DNA of 64,000 bases. Origin: Helicostylum pulchrum. Lineage: Eukaryota; Mucoromycota; Mucoromycetes; Mucorales; Mucoraceae. Each line of letters starts with the position of its first letter. Positions within the stretch are counted from its first letter, which is position 1. Below the pieces are notes generated by a model. It saw nothing but the letters and a program-made list of their open reading frames with translations. It had not been told where the DNA came from and ran no database searches. Both the position numbers and the translations under genes were made by a program. This document shows positions 1-13,657 of the stretch, piece after piece. Location: positions 124,001 through 188,000 of the forward strand of contig JAIXMO010000020.1 in the NCBI GenBank assembly GCA_025677825.1, given 5' to 3'.

Positions 1-514
1 CACAAAACCCCAAGTTAAAAAAAAAAAAAAAAAGAAGCCATTCTATATACATACACAACATTACATATTTAAATCACATCTTAGCACACACACACATACA
101 TTTTGTATATATACATAATATATATATATATATATATAAAGGAAAAAGAACAAAAAAAGAGCAAGAAGAAAAAATATACATTTGTATTAGTTCTCCTCTT
201 TTCTCACTTCACACAAATCCACCCCCCCCCTTTTTTTTTCGTGTGTTTCCAACACCCTATTATTCTTTTTTTCTTTTGCCCTTTGTTTCTATTCCTTTTC
301 TTTGTTGCTTTCTACCCCTCTTCCCTTTCTCTTTTCTCCTATTTATACATATATAAAAACCACCCAACTCTTTTTTTCCATTTTTTTTTTTTCGTGTGAA
401 CACAAGAAACCCTTTTATATTCTAGCGTATATACACACATATTTATATTCTACTGTAAAAAAATGTGGCGTAACACATCCTCTCCCTTTTTTAAACCAAA
501 ATATAATTTTATTT
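1..514. other. Gene-free left edge, low complexity
   Basis: No convincing gene. The stretch is made of A and T homopolymers, a short (TA)n run near 118-138 and long pyrimidine tracts. The short reading frames here are almost entirely F, L, Y and S and look like translated low-complexity DNA. It includes the 3' flank of the BAR-SH3 gene whose stop codon is at 515-517. Confidence 0.7.
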
Positions 515-1211
515 TTAATGTTTATGGAAACAATTATTACAGTGTCCCTTTTTAAATACGTTTGCTGTGAACTCATCACACCCACAATCATGACACGCAG
601 GAGCAGATTCAAAGTACCCATTATCGTTTTTCGAAACATGAAACTGAGGTGTCGAAGGAGCCGTACGCGACGTCGTATTGGAACGTGACGACATGATGAC
701 AGGTGGGGTACGTGACGCAGGTGGAGGAGGAGGAGCTCTCTTTGTAGTCGTATTTTGTCTGGGAATAGGTGAGCTCATAGGCGAACATGTCGTATTAGCA
801 GATAACGTTCTTGCTGGTTGGTTAGGTCGAATATAGGAGTACCCTTTTTGTGCATCTGCAAAAGGTGATTCAACACGAGTTTCTTCTGCAATAGAAACAC
901 TGCTGCTATTTTGTGAATTCAAACTAGGTCGTGCAGGCATTGGTGGTCCAGCACCATGCTGATTCGTAACTGCAACGACTACTACAAGTTCTGTGTAATT
1001 CACTGGAAATATACCTCGGCGTCCATCTATCGATTCGCCTAACCACCATCCTTCATCTACTTCTTCAATCACTGTAATCACGTCCCCTACTTGAAACGAT
1101 AATTCATCTATATTATCTCCACCAAATTCATATACGGCTTTACGTTGTGTCGTCGTAGTAGTTGTACTTTGTGCTACAGTATATATCGTTAATTACTTTG
1201 TACTACTTACT

Positions 1212-1248
<37 letters not shown>

Positions 1249-2429
1249 CTTACATTGTCTACGAGGTAATACAGGTGCAGGAGGTTGTTGAGTAGTACGG
1301 TTTATTATTTGAGGTACTACTATTTCTTCTCTTTCACTAAAAGAAGCACTTCTACTACCCATAGCACGTCTCACAGGAGGAGGAATCAGGTTCGAATCTG
1401 TACTTGCCTTTCTAGAGATGACTCTACTAATAGGTTCCTCATTATTATGACTTGAAGTACGAGATAAAGCAGCTAAACGAGGATTACTAGTAGCAGCAGT
1501 AGCAATAGTAGTATGACTGGGACGGGTATTTACATTACTGATAGCAGGTTGACCCCAGTTTGATTTAACATCAGATAATACTTGTAACGACTGATTAAAA
1601 AACTCGATTTGAATATCAAGCAAGTGTTGTAACGCATCACAGTGTTCATCTTCAAATTCCTGTAAAGACACCATCTTTTGAATCACATCATACTCAGCGT
1701 CTTCATACTTCATTTTAGACGCTTGTAACTCTTGTTCCAGTTCAGGTTTTTCCTTTTTAGATTTTTGTAAGCGGCCTATTTTAGCATCATAATCTAAACG
1801 ACGAGACTCTAATCTTTTACGCAAATTAGCGTACTCTTTAAACAGGGCAAGTCCGTCATCCAACTTTTCCATATACTCTGTCTTCATATTCTCAGAATAA
1901 TCTTCTTGAAAATTAGCCAGCTTAGATTGAGATTGACCCAAATTAATCAATGCAGAGCCTAAAATATAACACATTATTAAACGTTATTAATTAAAACAAT
2001 TAAAACTCCTTACCAAGTGGAGCATCATCCGTAAATTCATTGCCATAGTTTAAAAGACAAACACCTAAAATATCACTTGGTAATCTCTTGGATTTATTAT
2101 CCTCGGGTGATGGCTTCTTTTTAGCAAGTTGCATTTGCATAATAACCGCTGATGCATGGAGTTTTTCAAACGCAATACGCTTTCTCTCCGTTTCAACTTC
2201 AAGTCGTTGAAAGTCTTCTGTCTGAAGTGTCGTTTTAGCCGATCCAAACTTTTCGCCTGTCCACTAATACAATATTTACTTTTTTTAGTTCATCTCTTTA
2301 CGCAGGAAAAAAAAGAGAAAGAGAAAAGGTGCACACACACGCACACACACGCACACACACGCACACACACAAAGTGTAAAAGCTTTAAATAATACTTACT
2401 TGTTTAAGTTTTCCAATATTCTTAATCAT
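515..2429 (-). CDS. BAR-SH3 (endophilin-like) membrane-curvature protein
   Basis: Four exons on the minus strand join in frame: 2429-2400, 2263-2014, 1958-1254 and 1173-515, giving about 547 residues. The N-terminal two fifths is a heptad-rich BAR domain beginning MIKNIGKLKQ, where BAR dimers bend membranes during endocytosis. The middle is Ser/Thr/Pro-rich. An SH3 domain follows at about residues 340-400, with the ALYDF-type start (KAVYEFGGDNIDELSFQVGD), the EEVDEGWWLG core and the GIFPVNYTELV end. A proline-rich linker (RAPPPPPASRTPP) follows. The last 25 residues hold a CxC plus CxxC cluster (CGCDEF...GHCNNCFHKH) that could bind zinc; I do not know a function for it. Intron 3 contains a pure (TA)n run. 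The start codon is 228 bp from the divergent V-ATPase gene. Assignment to endophilin rather than amphiphysin is tentative. Confidence 0.85.
2326..2371. repeat. CA-rich minisatellite in intron 1 of the BAR-SH3 gene
   Basis: About four tandem copies of a CACACACACG decamer. It lies in intron 1 of the BAR-SH3 gene, about 290 bp upstream of the V-ATPase start. Confidence 0.85.
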
Positions 2430-2656
2430 TATTTTTTTTTTCTTCTTCTAATTTTGAAAGTGAAAAAAGATAAAAATAAAAAAAAGAACTGGCCTCTTTT
2501 TATTTATTTGTTACGGAATCAGAAAAAAAAAAAATCTTGTTTGTTTAACGTCATCACACCAGTAAATAAATAAAGCCAATACACTCTTTTACCCCCTTTT
2601 TTTCTTCTTTTTCTTTCTCTTTTTTTTTGCAAAAAAGCAAGCGAAAAAAAAAAAAA

Positions 2657-5529
2657 ATGTCTTCGACACTATTTCGTTCAGAAGAAATGTCTTTGATCCA
2701 GCTATTCATCCCAGCTGAAGTCGCACACACTTGTGTAGCTGAGTTGGGAGAACTGGGAAAAGTCCAATTTAGAGATGTAAGAGAGAGAGTCTAGTCGCGT
2801 CTATTTTATTGCTTAACACACACTTTCTTTAGTTGTACCCTAACGTAAATGCCTTTCAACGTACTTTTGTATCTGAAATCAGAAGATTTGATGAAATGGA
2901 AAGACAGTGTAGTAAGTACATACATACAAAAACAAATAAACAATAAAACTGATACATTTAAAAGGATTCTTTCAGTCTCAAATTGAAAAATCTGGTATTG
3001 CCAGTAGACCTTTAGAAGACTCAAGTTTTTTCGCTAGCACGCGTACTGCTCAACAAGTAGATGACCTGGAAGAAACCTTAAAACTTCATGAACAACATAT
3101 CATTCAAATGAACGATGCTTATGAAACACTCCTCACCAGCAACTTGCAACTTACTGAACTCCGACACGTCCTGAAAGAATCTTCCGTTTTCTTTGCCCAA
3201 GTAAGTGCCCAATTTAACAAATGAAACAACACTACCCTTTTTTTTTTTAAAAAAAAAACTTATTTATAGGCTGAATCTAGTCCTAATTTACGTATACAAG
3301 ACTCTGAAGTAGCAGCAGCAGCCGAAGAAGAACAAGCGGAAGATAACCACTTGGGCTACGTTACCGGTGTCATCCCCCGCTCCAAGATCCAAACCTTCGA
3401 ACGCGTCCTCTGGCGAATCCTTCGCGGCAACGTCTTTATGAACTTTGCCGAAATCCACGACCAAATTATTGACCCGCTCGACGCCGACAAGCTCGTCTCC
3501 AAGAACGTCTTTGCCATCTTTGCTCACGGTAACGAGATCATCAACAAGATCAGAAAGATATCTGAAAGCATGGGCGGTACGCTTTACTCCATCGACCAAG
3601 ACCTCAATAAAAGAAAAGACGCCCTGTTTCAAGCCGACAAACGTATCGAAGACTTGAACATTGTTTTAAATCAAACAAGTCATGCGCGTAAAGACGAACT
3701 GTTAAAAATCGCAGATCGTTTAACAAGCTGGACAACCACTGTTAAAAAAGAAAAAGCCGTTTATCACACAATGAACTTATTCAACTATGACCTCAACCGA
3801 AAGTGTTTAATTGCTGAGGGCTGGTGCGCTAAAATGGACGTCCCCGTTGTTCACATCGCTTTAAAAAACGCTATTGAATCTTCCGGTACTAACATGCCTT
3901 CCGTATTCACCGAGCTTCAAACCAAACGAAAGCCTCCTACGTACCACCGCACAAACAAGTTTACAGAAGGATTTCAACAGATTATTGACGCTTATGGCAT
4001 TGCGCGTTACCGTGAAGTCAATCCGGGTCTTTTCACCATTATTTCTTTCCCTTTTTTATTCGCCATCATGTTTGGCGATATCGGGCATGGTTTTTTGATG
4101 CTTTGTTTTGCTCTGTACCTTGTCTTGTACGAAAAGAAACTGGCTAGCGTCAAGGACGAAATCTTTACCATGTTCTTCAGCGGTCGCTACATGATGCTGC
4201 TGATGGCCATCTTTTCCATATTCACCGGTTGTATTTATAACGATATCTTTTCCTTGTCTTTAACCCTGTTCAAATCCGGGTTCGATCTACCTGCCAACTA
4301 TACCGAGTTTGATTCAGTTGAAGAAATCCCTAACGGTCACGTCTACCCTTTTGGCTTTGATCCTGCCTGGCACGGTTCTGAAAACTTCCTTCTCTTTTCC
4401 AACTCTTATAAAATGAAACAAGCTATTATCATTTGGTGTAATTCATGTGAGTTTAAAAACATTTTTAAAAAGACAGTAAAAATGTTACTAACGTAAACCC
4501 AAGATGTCTTTTGCTATCTTTTTAAACGTATTTAATCACATTTACTATAAAAAACGCATGTTTATCTGGCTAGAATTCTTACCCCAAATCCTATTCATGG
4601 AATCTGTATTTGGCTACTTGATCTTCTGCATCATGTATAAATGGAGTGTCAACTGGTGGGAACTCGATGCCGCTGGAAACCATATCCACAACTCTCCTCC
4701 CAACTTACTAAATATGTTGATCTACATGTTTTTAACGCCTGGTAACGTAGATCCACAAGATCAATTATATCCCGGTCAAGGAACTGTGCAGCTTGTATTG
4801 ATTTTGATCGCTCTTGTTTGCGTGCCTTGGATGTGGTTTGCAAAGCCTTACTATCTCAAGGTACAGCATGAAAAGAACCAGTATGGCGCTATTGCATTGA
4901 GCGAAGAAAGTGCTATAGAATCAGGTACTGCTGCTGTTGCCGCCACAGAAGCTGCTACAAGAGCTGTTCAATCGCACCAAGAATATTCCCCAGAAGAAGA
5001 TGAGGAGGAAGAAGAAGAGGTAAAAAAATACTATTTTTAATTCCCCCCCCCCCCCCACCAAAAAAAAGGTTCACTTAATTTTTTTTTTAAAATAGTTTGA
5101 ATTTACTGAAGAAATGATTCATCAAACTATTCATACAATTGAATTCTGTTTAAATTGCATTTCTAATACTGCATCCTATCTTCGTCTCTGGGCTTTATCT
5201 CTTGCTCATGCTCGTAAGTTTACATAACCCGATTTTTTTTAAAAAAAAAACGAGTTTCTAATATAATATATGTAGAATTATCAAGCGTGTTATGGGACAT
5301 GACACTCAAGATCTGGTTTAACTTTACTGGTGCTATAGCAGTGGTAGGCCTCGTCATTGGATTCAGTATGTGGTTTGTCTTGACCATCGGTATTTTGTTA
5401 TGCATGGAAGGACTATCTGCCTTTTTACACGCCTTGCGTTTACATTGGGTAGAATTCGACGGAAAATTTTACATGGGTGATGGTATCAAGTTTGAGCCAT
5501 TTGCTTTTACCACTGTCCTCGCTGATTAA
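2657..5529 (+). CDS. VPH1: V-ATPase V0 subunit a, with an apparent 1-nt frameshift
   Basis: This is the 100-kDa subunit a of the vacuolar proton pump, whose C-terminal membrane half carries the proton half-channels. The start [20 protein letters not shown] is typical. Exons: 2657-2776, then about 2834-2910, about 2976-3200, about 3270-4446, 4504-5020, about 5097-5214 and 5277-5529. The C-terminal half has several membrane segments and the conserved [19 protein letters not shown] helix, whose Arg (yeast Vph1 R735) is essential for proton transport. An acidic loop (EEDEEEEEE) precedes it. Around 4431-4436 the genomic reading is ATT-T-GGT-GTA-ATT-CAT. The family sequence GVIHMSF is recovered across the 4447-4503 intron only if one T is removed, so as given the frame breaks here. 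It shares a 228-bp promoter with the BAR-SH3 gene. Confidence 0.93.
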
Positions 5530-5696
5530 ATAAAAGCAGCTTAAAATTTGGATAATAAAAATTCAATTACATAATATCTCTCTCTCTGCCATAAAAGTAG
5601 GCTCGGGACGAAGACATGGTAATAAGCGGCACACATTTTTTTTAATAATATATAACCAATTTATTCCGTGTATCTTTCTAAAAAAAATATATGTAT

Positions 5697-8600
5697 CTAA
5701 GCATAATAGGAGGGCGAGATAAGCATATCACTTAACAAAGACAACTGATCTTCGTTAAACTTTAACATATCTTCATGCCATGTATCCGAATGAGTTCTTC
5801 TAAAATCAGAAAACGTTTTACGAATAGTAGCCTACAAAAAAAATAAATAATAATCAGTAAAACTCCCCTTTTTTTCATATCTTTTTCTTTCTTTCTTTTT
5901 TACCTGAATTTCAGCAGCAGGATCAGACATACACTCAGCTAATTCACACAAGATATCAGGCATCCACTCAGGCACTTCATACGGGAACGCATTGATCAAA
6001 CACGAGATCCCCAACACACCGGCATGCTTCTGCACCACCGCCTCCGCAAACCCAACCGGCTCCACATTTTTGCCCGTCACCTTATCTCTCTTTCGTTTCG
6101 GTATACGTATCACCATTTGCGCATTAAACTGCGTCAACAACGACTGAATCGCATCACGCTGCGAGCACCTTACCAGCCCGCCCAACGTAACCGAAGCCAA
6201 CTGCCGTACTTCAATCTGCGTATCCAACAACATATTTCCAATCACATTCATAATTCGAATCAATTCTTGGCTGCTCATCACAAACAAGTGTTTAAAAAAG
6301 AACACCTGTAACACGGGCAACGCACGAATACGGATATGCCAGCTGGTAGACGTTGTCAAGATCGTGAGGAACTGATCGATCATCGTAGGTAACATACTAG
6401 GTGGATAAGAGACCCGAGCTGTCAAGTTCAGTACTCGTGTAGCCATGATTTGTAAATCTTGGTCATCGTTTACTTCTTGCATGGCAAATATTCTCTGTAA
6501 GAAGGGTACGATGTAAGGTAACGTGCCAGATAAGTTCCAATGACTGAGCGCCTCATGTAACCAACACAACACTATAAAAAAAAAATCAGTACAAAAGAAA
6601 ACAACACCCCACTTATATACGTGGAAAAAAAAAGTTTACCTGTTTTACTGGCATGAGCATAATCACTAGATCCACTAGGCGTGGTCTTATTATCATTCAT
6701 CTCCCGTAACAACGTATCCAATTTCGCAATCACCTTTTCACAACGTTCAGCCTGTCCGGGTGTTAACGTTGTTGGTACATTACCTACACCGTCAGTCTCC
6801 GCATTTGCCACCAACAAACTCTCGACCGATGGATACGACGGAATCCACTCCAACTGCAACACTTCATTAATATTCACACCAATCACTTCACGTACTTGCT
6901 TATAGGGATGTTGAATATTATTCAACCAAGTAGGCAACACCCTTTGGATCGACGGTTCAAATCTCCACTGTAACGTAATCACCAAGGCACGTACCAACAA
7001 CAACTTTCTGGACTCGTTAAATGCCGCATCTGAAGTAGGATCCAATTCAGACTCCAATATCAAATCCATTAATTTTTGAATTCTTCTAGGGTCTCTGCGA
7101 GCAGCACAAAATCGAACAAACGACTCCCAGTAGGTTAGAGAATCAGGTGTAATACTGTTAAACAGTTTACGTAACAGAGGTGTTAACCAATCCCAAACCA
7201 AATCTAGTTTTAAAAGACTCCAATGCTTCGTTCCACGAATCAACCCCGCCAGTATTTCAGAAGCTGCGCGCTGAGAGTTCTTTTGATCCGTAGCCATACA
7301 CAATTTCTCAATGGATTCCTTAGCACAAGCCAACGGCAAGTCACCAAACGTTTGAAAGATACTGCTAAACAATCTCGCATTGGAAGAATTAAATCTGTCT
7401 TCTTGCTTCTGATTGACCTCTTGCGAAAGATAATCACAAATCTTTACCCAATATTCCTCGCTAATAAACGTGTTTGAAAACTCTTGATACGCTTCCGAAG
7501 AATTAGCATCAATTGTCTGCAACAAGAAATCAGACGTATTGACTTTGTAAGCTGTATACTGTTTAGGCCAAACATACCAGCCCAACGTGATATTATCAAC
7601 CAATACACTTGATGCTGCGTTTTCGGCTGTTAATGTCTCGTACGAAGCTTGTAACAATTTTCTACCCATCAATGGATCTTTGGGGTCCCGCACTTGAACT
7701 TGTACTTTAAGCGGGTTACATATTTGTCTTGTGATCAATAAATCTTCATTACCACCTGCTAAAGTACGCTGCTTGATATAAAGCAATAATTGAATCGTAG
7801 CACTGATACCAATGCGTCGCATGGTAGGCAGTTCCGACAATGTAGCATTATTCGCAAACGCTGCTAACCTCTTGGAAGGCTTTACATCCGACCTCAAAAA
7901 GACTTCAATAAAATTAGCTGCCATCGCTGCAAACCTCCAATGCACTCTTGGATTTAATAAGAAATCCAACAACTGTTCAATTAAATCATAATACGCTTCC
8001 ACTCTTTCCTTTGACCTCTCTTCGACTTTAGATTCAATCGATTCAGCACGTTCTTCAAACCCAACCGGTACATTAGGCGCTACGGCGTCGACAAGCAATG
8101 TTGTATCTTTGGGTACCAACACACGGAACGAAAACGAATTAAAATGAGAGATGTAATCCAAAAACACTTTTCGAATTAATTCTTGGATGCTTAATTTATC
8201 TTGGTGTTGCGCATTACAAATAGCCATGACAAAAGTGGGGATAAATTGCCAGTTACGTAAACATGGCATAATAATCGACTTGTGCGTAAACAAATAAAGT
8301 GCACCCTTCATACGGTCTGGTGGAGCTTGAGGTTGCAAAGCGTTTAAAAGCACAGGCATAATCAACGACTTACTATCTCGGAAGCATCGCGCAGTTGCCG
8401 ATAAAGCCATCTGACTTACTTTTCTAATCTCTGCATACGAACCCAGCGAAAACTCTAATAAATCCATCAAGATCGCATCATGCAACGGTGTTCGAATTCT
8501 ACCTTGTACGTTTTGTCTTAACCTCAACATATGATGATTATACGCTCTACGTACCAATAAATTTCTTGGGTATTGTTTCTTACACCCCGGTGTCTGTCCA

Positions 8601-11591
8601 ATATTCTTTGCATAACTGTATCCACTTTTACTATGATCAAATTGAGTCTTTTCAACACCGCGCTCTGACAAAAACGTACGAGCGGTTTTGATCAAGATCT
8701 TGATACTTTCAACATCGTCTTCTTTCTTACTGGTAAAATAATTTGATAATTGATGAATTAGCTCTGCTACACCTTTACGTATTTCTCTTGCTTCCTGTGT
8801 ACGACTATCATTTAAATCCGTAAATGCATAGCCCACTTGTAAAATAGGGAAAATGGGGTCATCTTCATCTTGTTCAGGTAACGGTACACCATCATCATCC
8901 ACCATCGTAGCACTTCCCATCAAACAGTTTCGTACCACAGCCAAATGACGACACAGTTCATTACTACTACTTGCTTCACTCGTCGTTAACTCTCGCAACT
9001 TTTCAACTGAAGGGTTCAAAAACTCTTTTAAAAACAACAGAGCGAAATCTTTTTCTGGTTCAGAAGGAGTATGCCATTGAATTTCCAAATTAGCAGGATC
9101 GCCAGATTTTCCCCACACTTTATGCGCATTCTTCTGCATAAATTCTTTATCTTGCCACTGAGACGGATTTGAACTTCTGTAGTCCAATGGATAGATGTTT
9201 AAAAGTGTAATCAACACACCTCGAATTAATTTACCGGTCCACATCATACCACGACGACTGCGACATTGGTTTACCATGGCATGCGTAATATCCAACACAT
9301 CTTGTTTATACACCAATAATTCCGGTCCTAAACTAGCCACTACATTAAACAAAACATTTTGGTACCAGTGAAACGTAGAATCGGACATGATCAAGTTGGA
9401 AGCAGCAGCATGAGCAGCAGTAGAAGCAGCACCATGTTCCAATTCCATTTGAATATTCGTAATACAAATAGGTATAAAAGCCTTTGCTGCCTTTTTAGTA
9501 TTGACGGTAGTAATGGCATCACATAACTGACCCACCGCTCTCACGGCATTGGGTAACACACGATCGTTTACAAACTCTACAATCAATTTCAACGCTAAAT
9601 CATATAGCGGTTCAGATAATTGATTAAATAAGATATCACAGGTATGTAACAACATTTGAGTTAATCCTACTTCCATGTTCCCCTGTTTCTTTCGGTTCTC
9701 TTGTGGTAAATTTTCAAAGATGGTAAACACACGTCTCATAAATTTAGCTAACCACTCTTCAAATTCGCCTGTGGTTTGTTTTACCAAGTAATCTTCAGTT
9801 TCACGAGATAAAGTACCTTCCATATAATCTTCTGTTGGATAATAATCATCAGGTACTTGGGTTTGATCAAAGATGGGCGTAGTCATTAATGCAGTGGATA
9901 TAAACATTAACGAAGAAATCGTTTTGAGTGGATCATTCATATCAATGCCCGGAATGGCGAGTTGAAGTAAAGGTAATAAATGTTTACCACCCGCAGCATA
10001 ATGATCACGAGAAAATAAAGGTAACGAGATATCCGCTAAAATACTAAGTGCACTTGACGTACGATGTGTTTCAGTTAAAGTTTCTAACGAGGGGTAGATA
10101 CGTTCCAGTAAACCGGGGAATATCAAATCTGGTTCAAGCCAAGACAAAAATTTGAGAGTGAATTGAGAAGCACCCACAGTATATTGATCTTTACCAAACA
10201 TACTAAGATAAGTGACGGGTCTTAAAATCAATACGAATTGTCTTCTTAACTCGACAGTCAGTCTACGTTCAACAGGCGTCTTACAATCGGGCTCTTGTTC
10301 TTCTCTCCATCTCTTTAAGAATTCGGAAGCCAAATGACGAGCAAAGGAAGTAAGAAAATAAGACCAATTACCATGATTGGAAGGATGAAAATAAAGTTCA
10401 GTCGCTTGAATCATATCTGATAACAAATCCAACGTATAACTCTTATTTCCTTCTGGCATAATGGTATAGACTACGAATCTAGCAAGTGCTTTAAATCTTT
10501 CAGGTCTACGACGTAAGATCAATGAAGAGCCAGCTTTTGTATCTACTCGAATACCTTGACTACCATAACCAGTAGTAGAACCACCTGCCGCTCCCGTTAC
10601 CGAACTACTTCCGTCACTACGGCTACCTACGGGTAAATTGACCATACGTAGCAAGGTTGTAAACACTGTCTTTACCTGCTGCTTTGTAAACAATCCAATA
10701 TCTAAATTTCCTTGATCCATATTAAATTCTGCAATTAATGAAACCAAAATCACAAACTGTGTATCGAAAGTAGGCGAGTAAGTGAATATGGACCATAACG
10801 AAAAGATGGTAGGTAAATAATCTTGTGCTCGTGTTGTATAATGTGGCTGGTTTTCGACAGGTAAAAATAATGCAATGTATCCTTGAGATCTGGTTGCTTC
10901 GGATATAGAATGTGTTGTAAACTTTGGAAGGAATTCTTCAAGAATTTCATGTGAAGCTGTGCATGAAAAGAATCGTTGTGCATAACCTGCTAATCTAAGA
11001 ACAGCACCCAACAGCTTCCTAAAATAATAGAAATTTAATTTTTTTGTCGTTGTTGTACACAAGGTATATACTATAATTATAAATATTTACGATTCACTGA
11101 TTAATGCTCTTTGTCTAGCTTTAGGAAATAATGTCTTTTCAATAATGTCATATAATGGACGCCACTCTAACTCAAGGTCTTCAGGACCTAATCTCTTTCG
11201 ATGTCTATACAGATAAATATTTAGTGCTTTTTATCACTATTACTAATATAGCAAATAAATACCTAATCAATCGTATACAATTGTTTGACCATAATTCTAC
11301 TAGTGCTGGTTCCATACCAGGCATAATAATCATTTCATACAACAACTTAGCCAAGTGGGCTCTTGTTTCTCGAGGCACAGCGTGCTTCATGTCCATGTAA
11401 CTAGATAGACGTTTTACCCAAGCTAAAGCACCACGAGTAAAATCTTTTGCTTTGACACTTAAAGCAAGATTAACACAAATATCGTTTAACCATTGTTCTG
11501 CTTCATGGTCTAGTAAGTCTGCATAAGGTAAACTTTGTGAATAATGCATGGTATGGTGCGAATCATCCTCAAGGACGGATAACGGTACCAT
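5697..11591 (-). CDS. BLM10: Blm10/PA200 proteasome activator
   Basis: A giant HEAT-repeat protein that caps the 20S proteasome and opens its gate. Five exons join in frame: 11591-11263, 11204-11091, 11018-6640, 6571-5904 and 5831-5697, giving about 1874 residues. That is close to human PA200 (1843 residues) and shorter than yeast Blm10. It is alpha-helical repeats throughout. The C-terminal exon carries the conserved block ending SPSYYA, the HbYX-like tail that docks into the 20S alpha ring. The start ATG at 11591 follows a TTGCAG acceptor-like site, so a non-coding 5' exon may lie upstream. The 3' end faces the V-ATPase gene with 167 bp between the stop codons. The 4.4-kb exon 3 is far larger than other exons in this window. 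Confidence 0.95.
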
Positions 11592-12597
11592 TTTTCTCTG
11601 CAACGATAAAAAAAAAAGTTTAGTAACAAAAGGGGAGAATAATGGAAAATTAATAAAATAGGAGCTATTTAGCAATGACGCGTCCCAGTGCAGCACCACC
11701 CCACTTTTACTTATTTCGCCTTCGAATAAGCGGTGAATAAACCACGTTTGCTTTAACATGCAATCATTAAAAGTTAAATTAGTGTAATATTGTTTTTTAA
11801 AGAAAAGCCAATATAGTCTGATCTTGACATACTTCCTTCTTGAGCTCTCTATTTTCTTATTCTGCTTCTTTTTCTTCTTCTGCTTCTTTTTCTTATTTCG
11901 TTTCTTTCTGTCATATTTGTTTCTGCAGGCTCACAATCAATTCAGGCGCCTTAGCACGAACTATGATACGGCGCAAAATCTCTACTAGTAGCAATTATCT
12001 TTGTATTGTTCTTTCGCACAGCTATTACACGAAACTATAATCGTTTGAGCTCTGCTTCCTACCGCTATTTTTTTTACTTTTTCTTATAATAGAATATAGT
12101 CCAAAGTGCTCTATCAGTCAAAAATGTGCCAGCATCTTTTTTGCATGGTAATATATACGATTCTAGCTATGATACTATGTCGTATCATTAATTATATCCC
12201 ACTTATAGTTAGACATACTTTCGGTATTCACTACCTTTACTGGTCTTTTCTCTCTCTCTTTTTAGCTAACCCTAATATGGGTACTATTTTTTCGTAAGCT
12301 TTTCTAGGCGAAAAAAAAAAGAGGGGGAAATGATCGGTTTTTATGTTGTCACATGAGTTTATGAACTACGCTTTCTTATCTGCTGTAGGCTGTGTGTGTG
12401 TGTGTGTGTGTGTGTACAGAGACAGTTGAAGAAAGGAGGAGAACCAATTTACAGGAACATGCACACAAACCAACACCTTTTTCGGTTAAAATCTTGGGAC
12501 TCTCTTTTTTTTTATATATATAAGTATTTTCCTATTTTTATTATTTTTCCCTCTTTTCCTTTTCCTTTTCTTTTTTTCCCCTATAATAAAAACAACG
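11592..12597. promoter_or_regulatory. Divergent intergenic region between BLM10 and CDC42
   Basis: About 1 kb between two divergent starts. No gene is recognisable. It contains a (GT)n microsatellite at about 12390-12414 and a pyrimidine-rich stretch just upstream of the CDC42 ATG, a common arrangement in fungal promoters. The short reading frames inside show no family resemblance. Confidence 0.6.
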
Positions 12598-13376
12598 ATG
12601 CAAACCATTAAGTGTGTAGTAGTAGGTGATGGTGCAGTTGGTAAAGTAAGTACAAGAGAATGAACAGTAGCAGTAAAAAAGGGATTACTAACAAAAAAAA
12701 CCACACTTTATAGACTTGTCTCTTAATCTCTTATACAACCAACAAATTTCCTTCCGAATATGTGCCAACGGTAAGAAAGAAAACATAAAAAAAAAATATA
12801 GAATGTTTTAATAATAGTTGATATTTTTTTTTTTTTTGAAAGGTTTTTGATAATTATGCTGTGACAGTTATGATTGGTATGTTTGCAATATAAAAATGAT
12901 AAACAAAGATATAAAATATTAAAATGTATAGTTAATTAGGTGAGGAACCTTATACGCTGGGATTGTTTGATACAGCCGGTCAAGAGGATTACGATCGTCT
13001 TCGGCCATTATCTTACCCTCAAACAGACGTCTTTTTAGTCTGTTTCTCGGTTACATCGCCGGCATCATTTGAAAACGTAAAAGAAAAGTGGTTTCCAGAA
13101 GTTCACCACCATTGTCCTGGTGTACCTTGTTTGATTGTTGGAACACAAATTGATTTACGTGATGATCCTGCCGTCATTGAAAAATTAGCTCGACAAAAGC
13201 AAAGACCAATTCATTTCGATGCGGGTGAAAGATTAGCTAGAGAGCTTGGTGCTGTCAAATATGTTGAATGTTCTGCATTAACTCAAAAAGGTTTAAAAAA
13301 TGTATTTGATGAAGCTATTGTCGCTGCATTAGAACCTCCAGTTAAAAAGAAGTCCAAGAAGTGTCTTATTTTGTAA
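12598..13376 (+). CDS. CDC42: Rho-family GTPase Cdc42
   Basis: Membrane-anchored GTPase controlling cell polarity and hyphal growth. Four exons join in frame: 12598-12645, 12714-12770, 12843-12876 and 12940-13376. They give 191 residues, the usual Cdc42 length. The P-loop GDGAVGKT is split by intron 1. Switch I reads [15 protein letters not shown], switch [19 protein letters not shown], and the base-recognition motif is TQID. The C terminus [10 protein letters not shown] is a polybasic stretch plus a CAAX box ending in Leu, predicting geranylgeranylation. The DxxD and insert regions match Cdc42 better than Rac or Rho. No odd residues were seen. Confidence 0.97.
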
Positions 13377-13657
13377 TACCCTTTTTTTTTTTATATCTAC
13401 TCTCTCTTTTTCTTTTTCTTTAGGAGAAAAAAAGATTGCTTTGTTTTCCCTATTTATTTCTTTAATTCCATTAAAAACAATCGAAAAACAACAAAAACCA
13501 GAAAAAGAAAAAAAAAAGAGCAATGAAGAGAGAGAGAAAAAAAAACTAGTAATAATAATAGTAATAATGATAATAGTAGTAGTAATATTGTACAAAGTGG
13601 TTATGTGTGTTACCAATTGCTATTTTTTTTTTTTTTTTTTTTTTTTGTTTGTTTGAT

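Noticed and set aside
4447..4503. A splice solution for the V-ATPase gene without a frameshift
   Set aside because: Every GT donor tried near 4432-4448 combined with the available AG sites gives a stop or destroys the conserved GVIHMSF sequence.
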